From the NCBI GenBank assembly GCA_964655005.1, contig CAZZKE010000062.1, positions 1-17,811 on the forward strand: DNA of 17,811 bases, given 5' to 3'. Of this stretch, positions 1-5,534 are shown piece by piece. Made by a program: the position numbers and the translations under genes. The notes beneath the pieces are model-generated. The model saw nothing but the letters and a program-made list of their open reading frames with translations, had not been told where the DNA came from and did not search any database. The first letter of the stretch is position 1. Each line of letters opens with the position of its first letter. The DNA comes from CAZZKE01 sp964655005. GTDB taxonomy: Bacteria > Pseudomonadota > Alphaproteobacteria > Rhodospirillales > JABHCV01.

Positions 1-8
1 GAAAAAAT

Positions 9-85
9 TGGTCGGAGTGAGAGGATTTGAACCTCCGGCCCCCGCCTCCCGAAGACGGTGCTCTACCAGGCTGAGCTACACTCCG
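9..85 (-). tRNA. tRNA-Pro (anticodon CGG)
   Basis: Read on the minus strand this folds as a complete cloverleaf. The 7-bp acceptor stem pairs CGGAGTG with CACTCCG, the D stem is GCTC/GAGC, and the anticodon stem CCGTC/GGCGG closes the 7-base loop TTCGGGA, giving anticodon CGG. The T arm contains TTCAAAT. The discriminator base is A and the 3' CCA is encoded (positions 9-11). The tRNA decodes CCG, a common proline codon in this GC-rich DNA. It has its own upstream promoter. A run of six T on the minus strand (positions 2-7) follows the CCA at the window edge; the sequence ends too soon to judge termination. Confidence 0.97.
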
Positions 86-95
86 ACCGCTGCGG

Positions 96-121
96 CGCGC
101 CCGTTTGATTATCCGGGCGCG
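96..121 (-). other. GC-rich hairpin in tRNA-Pro leader
   Basis: A perfect 8-bp inverted repeat (96-103 with 114-121, arms CGCGCCCG and CGGGCGCG) encloses a 10-base AT-rich loop. It lies inside the predicted tRNA-Pro precursor, between the expected transcription start near 130 and the mature 5' end at 85, leaving 10 bases between hairpin and tRNA. There is no T-run, so it does not look like an intrinsic terminator. A role in 5' processing or leader stability is inference. The tRNA-Met leader at the other end of the window has a similar arrangement. Confidence 0.5.
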
Positions 122-136
122 GGCCTGATAAGGCGG

Positions 137-165
137 TTTATAGCGCCCTACCTGACGAAGGGCAA
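137..165 (-). promoter_or_regulatory. sigma-70 promoter for tRNA-Pro
   Basis: On the minus strand a -35 element TTGCCC (160-165) is separated by exactly 17 bases from a -10 element TATAAA (137-142). The bases after the -10 are GC-rich, as is common at stable-RNA promoters under stringent control. The expected start near 130 gives a leader of about 45 bases before the tRNA. It lies just downstream of the polyprenyl synthase stop codon, so tRNA-Pro is probably transcribed independently of that gene. Confidence 0.7.
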
Positions 166-196
166 GGCGGCATTGCCGGGATTCAGCGGGGATTTG

Positions 197-1213
197 CTAG
201 TAAGGGCGTTCGATGCAAAAGTCGATCAGGCTGATCATCGCGTTCTTGACCGCGCCATCGTCCAGAATGCCCAGGGAATCTCTGGCTATGGCGCCGTAAT
301 GGCGGGCCCGTTCGACGGTGTCGCTCAGCGCGTCGTGACGTTCCAGCAGGCTGAAGGCATATTCCAGGTCGCCCTCGGTCTGTTCCAGATCGCCCAGTGC
401 GCGCCGCCAGAAATCGCGTTCCCCGGCGTCACCGCGGCGGAACGCCAGGATCACCGGCAGGGTGATCTTGCCCTCGCGGAAATCGTCGCCGACGGTCTTG
501 CCCAGTTCCGCCTGCTTGGCCGAATAGTCGAGCACATCATCGATCAGTTGAAAGGCGATCCCCAGGTTCATGCCGAAGGCGTCCAGCGCCTCTTCTTCGA
601 TCTTCGGGCGTTCGGCGACTATCGCCCCCAGGCGGCAGGCGGCGGCAAACAATTGCGCCGTTTTTGCCTTGATAACGTCCAGATAGGCGGTTTCGCCGGT
701 TTCGGTGTCGTTGGCGGTCATCAATTGCATGACCTCGCCTTCGGCCAGGCGAGCCGACGCCGACGACAGAATTCCCATCACCACCACCGAGCCGTCTTCG
801 ACCATCAGTTCGAAGGCCCGGCTGAACAGGAAATCGCCGACCAGTACGCTGGCCTGGTTGCCCCACACGGAATTGGCCGAGGCCAGGCCCCGGCGCAGGG
901 CGCTTTCATCGACCACATCGTCGTGCAGCAGGGTCGCGGTATGGATGAATTCAATACAGGTGGCCAGCGTCACATGGCGCGAACCCCGATAGCCGCAAAG
1001 CTTGGCCGAGGCCAGGGTCAGCATCGGCCGCAGCCGCTTGCCACCGGCCGATATGACATGCCCGGCCAGTTGCGGAATCAGCGCCACCGGACTTTCCATG
1101 CGTTTTAAAATCAGCGCGTTGACCGCCGTCATGTCTTCCGCGACGAGGGCGCTCAGGTCTTCGAAGGACGGCTTTTTATCCCGTTCCCCTTCAAGATTGA
1201 CGACTATTCCCAA
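197..1213 (-). CDS. ispB: Long-chain polyprenyl diphosphate synthase
   Basis: This cytoplasmic trans-prenyltransferase adds isopentenyl diphosphate units to an allylic primer to make the polyprenyl (octa- to decaprenyl type) side chain of ubiquinone. Both aspartate-rich motifs are present: DDVVD at residues 98-102 and DDVLD at 225-229. The GGKRLRP substrate-binding segment is near residue 57. The residue five places before the first motif is alanine (93); a small residue there goes with long products. I place the start at a TTG at 1213, giving 338 residues, the usual family size, and the N-terminus MGIVVNLE typical of related proteins. AGAGGGA lies 7 bases upstream of it. The ATG-initiated reading back to 1321 would add 36 unrelated residues and overlap the divergent neighbour. 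Exact chain length cannot be read from sequence. Confidence 0.93.
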   Translation of the reverse strand: MGIVVNLEGERDKKPSFEDLSALVAEDMTAVNALILKRMESPVALIPQLAGHVISAGGKRLRPMLTLASAKLCGYRGSRHVTLATCIEFIHTATLLHDDVVDESALRRGLASANSVWGNQASVLVGDFLFSRAFELMVEDGSVVVMGILSSASARLAEGEVMQLMTANDTETGETAYLDVIKAKTAQLFAAACRLGAIVAERPKIEEEALDAFGMNLGIAFQLIDDVLDYSAKQAELGKTVGDDFREGKITLPVILAFRRGDAGERDFWRRALGDLEQTEGDLEYAFSLLERHDALSDTVERARHYGAIARDSLGILDDGAVKNAMISLIDFCIERPY

Positions 1214-1257
1214 CGATTGTTCCCTCTGCTGCTTGACCCGTCCCGCCCTTATGCCCG

Positions 1258-1287
1258 AGCATAGAAAGCGCGATGCTCCATGGTCAA
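1258..1287 (-). promoter_or_regulatory. ispB: Probable promoter for polyprenyl synthase gene
   Basis: On the minus strand TTGACC (1282-1287) and TATGCT (1258-1263) are 18 bases apart; shifting the -10 by one base gives CTATGC with a 17-base spacer. The implied start near 1250 leaves a leader of about 37 bases before the TTG start at 1213. The -35 element overlaps the AAGG ribosome-binding site of the divergent gene that starts at 1300. I found no equally good plus-strand promoter in this gap. Confidence 0.5.
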
Positions 1288-1299
1288 GGTAATTGATAC

Positions 1300-1527
1300 A
1301 TGCACGAACTGACACGGACAAACGACCCGGTGCTGCTGTCCTGGCTGGTCCAGGCGCTGGCCGGTGTCGCCATCGAGGCCCTGGTATTCGATACCCACAC
1401 CAGTATTCTGGAAGGCAGCATTTCCGCCATCCCGCGCCGGGTCATGGTGCACGAGGCCGATTTGGCGCGGGCCCGCCGAATCCTGGACGAGGCCGAAGCG
1501 ATCGCCGGTGGCGAGCCGGAACAATGA
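1300..1527 (+). CDS. DUF2007 family small protein
   Basis: A 75-residue soluble protein with no signal peptide or membrane segment. Its pattern (an N-terminal segment starting MHELTRTNDPVLLSWL, then VFDTHTSILEGSIS, then PRRVMVHEADLARARRIL) matches the DUF2007 family, labelled putative signal-transducing proteins, with no established biochemical function. The ATG has AAGG about 10 bases upstream. The stop overlaps the ATG of the TrmN6-type methyltransferase in an ATGA tetranucleotide, so the two are almost surely translationally coupled. Proximity to a polyprenyl synthase and a TrmN6-type enzyme resembles the arrangement I recall from other Alphaproteobacteria (from memory, not checked). Confidence 0.85.
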   Translation: MHELTRTNDPVLLSWLVQALAGVAIEALVFDTHTSILEGSISAIPRRVMVHEADLARARRILDEAEAIAGGEPEQ

Positions 1528-2255
1528 CCGGCGAAGATACCCTGATGGGTGGCCGGGTACGCCTGTTGCAGGGGCGCGGCGGCTACCGGGCGGCCATTGA
1601 CCCGGTTTTGCTGGCCGCCAGCATCGCCGCTGGCAGCGGCCAGCATGTGCTGGAATTGGGCTCCGGCGGCGGCGCGGCGGCGCTGTGTCTGGCGGTGCGG
1701 ATTCCGGGCTTGCGGGTTACCGGACTGGAACTTCAACCCGACCTGGCCGAACTGGCCCGGCGCAGCGCCGAACTAAACGGGCTCGCGGGCCGGGTTTCTT
1801 TCATCGCCGGGGATATATTGTCGCCGCCACCCGGCCTGGTCGCCGGTTCGTTCGACCATGTCATGGCCAATCCACCCTACCAGACCGCCGGCAGCGGTCG
1901 CCCGCCGCTCGACCCGGGCAGGGCCGCGGCTAACGTGGAAGGGCCTGCCGGACTGGGGCGCTGGATCGATTGCGGCCTGCGCCTGGTCCGCAACAAGGGC
2001 CGGCTTTCGATCATCCACCGGGCCGACCGGATCGACCGGATCATCGCCCATATGCGGGGCCAGGCCGGCGCGATCATCGTCACGCCGTTGTGGCCGATGC
2101 CGGGCAAAGCGGCGAAACGGGTAATCGTGCAGTGCCGCAAGGGGGTCGCGAGCCCGGCCGCAATCGATCCCGGCCTGGTCCTGCACGAAGCCGATGGCAG
2201 CTATACGGCGGCGGCGGAATCGATCCTCCGCGACGGCGCCGCACTCGGCAGTTAA
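1524..2255 (+). CDS. trmN6: tRNA1(Val) A37 N6-methyltransferase (TrmN6-like)
   Basis: A 243-residue class I SAM-dependent methyltransferase. The SAM-binding motif I is LELGSGGG (residues 43-50), an acidic motif II follows (GLELQPD, 68-73), and the catalytic NPPY signature of amino-methylating N6-adenine or N5-glutamine enzymes is at 116-119. The overall pattern, including the N-terminal LLQGRGGYRAAIDPVLL segment, fits the TrmN6/YfiC family (COG4123), which in Escherichia coli methylates A37 of tRNA-Val. The start was chosen at the ATGA overlap with the DUF2007 gene; a longer in-frame reading back to 1293 only shadows that gene. The substrate is assigned by family. An rRNA or protein target is possible but less likely. 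Confidence 0.85.
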   Translation: MTGEDTLMGGRVRLLQGRGGYRAAIDPVLLAASIAAGSGQHVLELGSGGGAAALCLAVRIPGLRVTGLELQPDLAELARRSAELNGLAGRVSFIAGDILSPPPGLVAGSFDHVMANPPYQTAGSGRPPLDPGRAAANVEGPAGLGRWIDCGLRLVRNKGRLSIIHRADRIDRIIAHMRGQAGAIIVTPLWPMPGKAAKRVIVQCRKGVASPAAIDPGLVLHEADGSYTAAAESILRDGAALGS

Positions 2256-2281
2256 CGGACCGCTTGCCATCGCCGGGGGTG

Positions 2282-2295
2282 GCCTTTACAAAGGC
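2282..2295 (+). promoter_or_regulatory. Hairpin over the ribosome-binding site of the four-cysteine protein gene
   Basis: The inverted repeat GCCTTT-AC-AAAGGC can form a 5-bp stem with a 4-base loop. Its 3' arm contains AAAGG, the only good Shine-Dalgarno sequence for the ATG at 2300 (5 bases after the AAAGG core's last G). In this fold the ribosome-binding site would be paired. The stem is short and its stability modest. Regulation by this structure is inference. Confidence 0.35.
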
Positions 2296-2299
2296 GGAC

Positions 2300-2572
2300 A
2301 TGTTCGGTTTTTCCTTACCCAAACTGATCTTCACCATCGTCGCCGTGCTGGCCGTCTGGCACGGCTTCAAGTGGTTCGCCCGCTATCAGGAAGATCGTTT
2401 TTCCGACCGGGACAGGGTCCGCCGGAGAAGCCCGACCGCCCCCCCCCATGCCCGCGCCCGCGAGCCCGAAATCGAAAGCGAAGAAATGGTCAAGTGCCCG
2501 CTCTGCGAGACCTACGTCTCGGCCAAGTCCGCCGTATCCTGCGGTCGGGACGGCTGCCCTTATCCGGGCTGA
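2300..2572 (+). CDS. Small membrane-anchored four-cysteine (zinc-ribbon-like) protein
   Basis: A 90-residue protein I cannot name. Residues about 6-22 form one hydrophobic helix (LIFTIVAVLAVW core). A basic, proline-rich linker (about 38-56) and an acidic patch (EPEIESEE, 55-62) follow. The C-terminus has four cysteines at 66, 69, 81 and 86 in a CX2C-X11-CX4C arrangement suggesting a metal-binding knuckle. By the positive-inside rule the linker and cysteine domain are probably cytoplasmic. The gene starts 44 bases after the TrmN6-type gene and ends 16 bases before glyQ, so it is probably co-transcribed. Similar short ORFs occur upstream of glyQ in other Alphaproteobacteria, to my recollection. 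A run of nine C (2439-2447) sits in the linker codons; the frame is intact through it. Confidence 0.75.
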   Translation: MFGFSLPKLIFTIVAVLAVWHGFKWFARYQEDRFSDRDRVRRRSPTAPPHARAREPEIESEEMVKCPLCETYVSAKSAVSCGRDGCPYPG

Positions 2573-2588
2573 GGGGGCCCAAGCAACG

Positions 2589-3482
2589 ATGCCCGGTGCC
2601 ACCGTCAAAGCGAGAGATTTCCAGTCGATAATCCGCGATCTGCAAGCCTTTTGGGCCGATCAGGGTTGCCTGCTGTTGCAGCCCTATGACATGGAAGTCG
2701 GGGCCGGCACATTTCATCCGGCGACGACGCTAAAGGCGCTAGGGCCGGAGTCCTGGAAGGCCGCCTACGTACAGCCGTCGCGGCGCCCGAGCGATGGCCG
2801 CTACGGCAACAACCCCAACCGCTTGCAGCATTATTACCAGTTCCAGGTAATCTGGAAACCGTCGCCGCCGAACAGCCAGGATTTGTATCTGCAAAGTCTC
2901 GCGGCAATTGGCATCGACGCCGCCCTGCACGATATCCGCTTCGTCGAAGACGACTGGGAAAGCCCGACGCTGGGGGCCTGGGGGCTCGGCTGGGAAGTCT
3001 GGTGCGACGGCATGGAAGTCAGCCAGTTTACCTATTTTCAGCAGGTCGGCGGCATCGAATGCGATCCCGTTTCGCTGGAACTGACCTATGGCCTGGAACG
3101 TCTGGCGATGTATATCCAGGGAGTCGAGAACGTCTACGATCTGGACTGGAACGGCGACATGACTTATGGCGATGTCTACCTGCGCAATGAACGGGAACAG
3201 TCGGCATTCAATTTTGAACACACCGATACCGATGTTCTGTTCCGCCAGTTCGAAGACGCCGAAAGCCAGTGCGCCACGGTGCTGGCGCTGGACCCGCCGC
3301 TGGCCCTGCCAGCCTATGAACAATGCATCAAGGCCAGCCATCTGTTTAATCTGCTTGACGCCCGGGGCGTCATCTCGGTGACCGAACGGGCCGCCTATAT
3401 CGGCCGGGTGCGGAAACTGGCGAGCGGCTGCGCCCGCGCCTGGGTCGCCGGTTCGCCCGTTGCGGGAGGCGATAATGCCTGA
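2589..3482 (+). CDS. glyQ: Glycine-tRNA ligase alpha subunit
   Basis: The 297-residue alpha subunit of the bacterial alpha2-beta2 glycyl-tRNA synthetase, which activates glycine with ATP and charges tRNA-Gly in the cytoplasm. Near-invariant family segments are present: FWADQGCLLLQPYDMEVGAG (residues 21-40), the motif-2-like region AAYVQPSRRPSDGRYG followed by NPNRLQHYYQFQVIWKP, the WEVWCDGMEVSQFTYFQQ block, and LELTYGLERLAMY. Length is close to the Escherichia coli protein (303). The ATG at 2589 has a G-rich site (GAGGGGG) about 11 bases upstream; the longer reading to 2448 runs into the preceding gene. The 3' end overlaps the beta-subunit gene by 8 bases, which fits coupled synthesis of the two subunits. 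Confidence 0.97.
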   Translation: MPGATVKARDFQSIIRDLQAFWADQGCLLLQPYDMEVGAGTFHPATTLKALGPESWKAAYVQPSRRPSDGRYGNNPNRLQHYYQFQVIWKPSPPNSQDLYLQSLAAIGIDAALHDIRFVEDDWESPTLGAWGLGWEVWCDGMEVSQFTYFQQVGGIECDPVSLELTYGLERLAMYIQGVENVYDLDWNGDMTYGDVYLRNEREQSAFNFEHTDTDVLFRQFEDAESQCATVLALDPPLALPAYEQCIKASHLFNLLDARGVISVTERAAYIGRVRKLASGCARAWVAGSPVAGGDNA

Positions 3483-5520
3483 GCTTCTGCTCGAAATTCT
3501 CAGCGAGGAAATCCCGGCCAGAATGCAGGCCCGCGCCGCCGCCGATCTGGAACGCCTGGTCACGGCGGGCCTGAAAGATACCGGCCTCAAATTCCAGGGC
3601 AGCGCCGCCTACGTCACGCCGCGCCGCCTGGCGTTGGTCGTCCATGGCCTGCCCGAACAGCAACCGGACATCACGGTTGAACGCAAAGGCCCGCAGGTCG
3701 GCGCCCCGGAACAGGCGATCAACGGATTTTTAGGATCGCTCGGCGGCCTGTCGCTGGACGAATGCGAACGACGCGAAATCAAGGGCAGGACCTTCTGGTT
3801 CGCGGTGATCGACAAGCCGGGCAAACCGACCGCCCAGGTGCTTAAAGGGGTAATCGATACGGCGTTGACGAGCCTGGCCGGTTCCTGGCCTAAGTCCATG
3901 CGCTGGGGCCGACATACCGTACGCTGGGCGCGCCCCGTGCATTCGATCCTTTGTTTGCTGGACGGCGTGGTGGTGCCTGTGGAATTTGGCCCGATCACGG
4001 CTTCCGACACTACCGGCGGCCACCGTTTCCTCGCACCCAAGTCCTTCAGGGTAAAAAATTTCGCCGACTACAAAGCCAGGCTGTTGGATGCCAGGGTGAT
4101 GCTGGATGCGGCCGAACGCCGATCCCTGATCCAACGCAATGTCATCGACCTGGCCGAGGCCGCGGGCCTTACTCCGCGCCTCGACGATGGCTTATTCGAC
4201 GAGGTCGCCGGGCTGGTCGAATGGCCGGTAGTGCTGATCGGGCGTTTCGACGAGCAATTTCTTGTCGTCCCGCCGGAAGTTCTGATCGCCGCCATGCGCG
4301 GCCACCAGAAATATTTCTCGCTGCTCGATGCCAACGGCAAGCTGGCGCCGCACTTCATCGTCATCGCCAACATGGAATCCCCGGACGGCGGCGCGGCAAT
4401 CGTCGCCGGTAATGAACGGGTCCTGCGGGCCCGCCTGTCCGATGCCAAGTTCTTCTGGGATCAGGATCGCAGGCAGAGCCTGGCCAGCCGTACACCGAAA
4501 CTGCAAAGCATTGTTTTTCATGCCAAAATTGGCACGTTAGATGAAAAAGTCGACCGCATGCAGGCCCTGGCCAGCGATCTGGCCGCCGCCATTCCCGGCG
4601 CCGACCGCGACCGGGTACGGTCCGCCGCCCGCCTCGCCAAGGCCGATTTAACCACCGGCATGGTCGGCGAGTTACCGGAATTACAAGGTATCATGGGTCG
4701 CTATTACGCCCTGGAAGACGGCGAGAACGAGGCCGTGGCCCAGGCCATAGCCGAACACTATTCGCCGGTCGGTCCGGGCGACGCCTGCCCGACGGCGCCG
4801 GTCAGCGTCGCCGTCGCCCTGGCCGACAAGATAGACACCCTGGTCAGCTTCTGGGTCATCGATGAAAAGCCGACCGGCTCGAAGGACCCGTTCGCCTTGC
4901 GCCGCACCGCCCTGGGGGTGATCCGGCTGATCTGTGAAAATAATTTGCGGCTGCCGCTGCTGGATGCTTTCAAGCGGGCCGGCGGCGGCGATTCGGCGAT
5001 CGACCTGCTCGCCTTCTTCGCCGACCGCATGAAAGTTCACCTGAAAGAAAAGGGCGTTCGGCATGACCTGATCGATGCCGTATTTGCGCTGGGCGAGGAT
5101 GACCTGGTGCGAATGCTGGCCCGGGTCGATGCCCTGGGCGCTTTTATCGCCAGCGACGATGGCACCAACCTGTTGACGGCCTACAGGCGGGCCGCCAACA
5201 TCCTGAAAATCGAGGAAAAGAAAGACGGTCGCGCCCACGATGGCGCGGCGCAGGAAAGCCTGCTGCTCGAAGACCCCGAAAAAATCCTTTTCCGGGTGCT
5301 GGAAACGACGGAAGATAAGTGCCGGGCGGTCCTGGCGGATGAAGATTTCGCCGCCGCCATGACCGCGCTTGCCGGTCTGCGCGATCCGGTAGACGGATTT
5401 TTCGATCACGTCACGGTCAATTGCGACGATCAGGCATTGCGTGCAAACAGGTTGAAAATGCTGAACCGGATCAGGGCGGTGATGGGACGCATCGCCGACT
5501 TTTCAAAAATCGAAGGCTGA
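3475..5520 (+). CDS. glyS: Glycine-tRNA ligase beta subunit
   Basis: The 681-residue beta subunit of glycyl-tRNA synthetase, which contributes tRNA binding to the complex with GlyQ. The N-terminus MPELLLEILSEEIPARMQ is the family signature. MRGHQKYF is at residues 274-281 and KDPFALRR at 470-477, both hallmarks of the beta-subunit core. The C-terminal part (from about 560) fits the DALR-type anticodon-binding domain. Length is close to the usual 680-690. The ATG overlaps the end of glyQ by 8 bases and has GGGAGG a few bases upstream. No frameshift or missing segment is visible. The two subunits and the following ppdK form a continuous run. Confidence 0.97.
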   Translation: MPELLLEILSEEIPARMQARAAADLERLVTAGLKDTGLKFQGSAAYVTPRRLALVVHGLPEQQPDITVERKGPQVGAPEQAINGFLGSLGGLSLDECERREIKGRTFWFAVIDKPGKPTAQVLKGVIDTALTSLAGSWPKSMRWGRHTVRWARPVHSILCLLDGVVVPVEFGPITASDTTGGHRFLAPKSFRVKNFADYKARLLDARVMLDAAERRSLIQRNVIDLAEAAGLTPRLDDGLFDEVAGLVEWPVVLIGRFDEQFLVVPPEVLIAAMRGHQKYFSLLDANGKLAPHFIVIANMESPDGGAAIVAGNERVLRARLSDAKFFWDQDRRQSLASRTPKLQSIVFHAKIGTLDEKVDRMQALASDLAAAIPGADRDRVRSAARLAKADLTTGMVGELPELQGIMGRYYALEDGENEAVAQAIAEHYSPVGPGDACPTAPVSVAVALADKIDTLVSFWVIDEKPTGSKDPFALRRTALGVIRLICENNLRLPLLDAFKRAGGGDSAIDLLAFFADRMKVHLKEKGVRHDLIDAVFALGEDDLVRMLARVDALGAFIASDDGTNLLTAYRRAANILKIEEKKDGRAHDGAAQESLLLEDPEKILFRVLETTEDKCRAVLADEDFAAAMTALAGLRDPVDGFFDHVTVNCDDQALRANRLKMLNRIRAVMGRIADFSKIEG

Positions 5521-5534
5521 GGGACAAACAAGCT

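Noticed and set aside
2..7. Intrinsic terminator after tRNA-Pro
   Set aside because: There is a six-base T run on the minus strand, but no separate hairpin precedes it and the window ends here.
8..1108. A 366-codon plus-strand open frame over the polyprenyl synthase gene
   Set aside because: It begins inside tRNA-Pro and runs antisense to a well-recognised gene. The translation shows no family pattern and is a by-product of GC-rich third positions.
1233..1265. Plus-strand promoter (TTGACC and CATAGA) for the DUF2007 unit
   Set aside because: The spacing of 21 bases is too long for sigma-70, and no better -10 lies at 16-18 bases.
1293..1523. N-terminal extension of the TrmN6-type methyltransferase back to 1293
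   Set aside because: It lies out of frame over the DUF2007 gene and lacks family similarity; the ATGA start at 1524 explains the conserved N-terminus.
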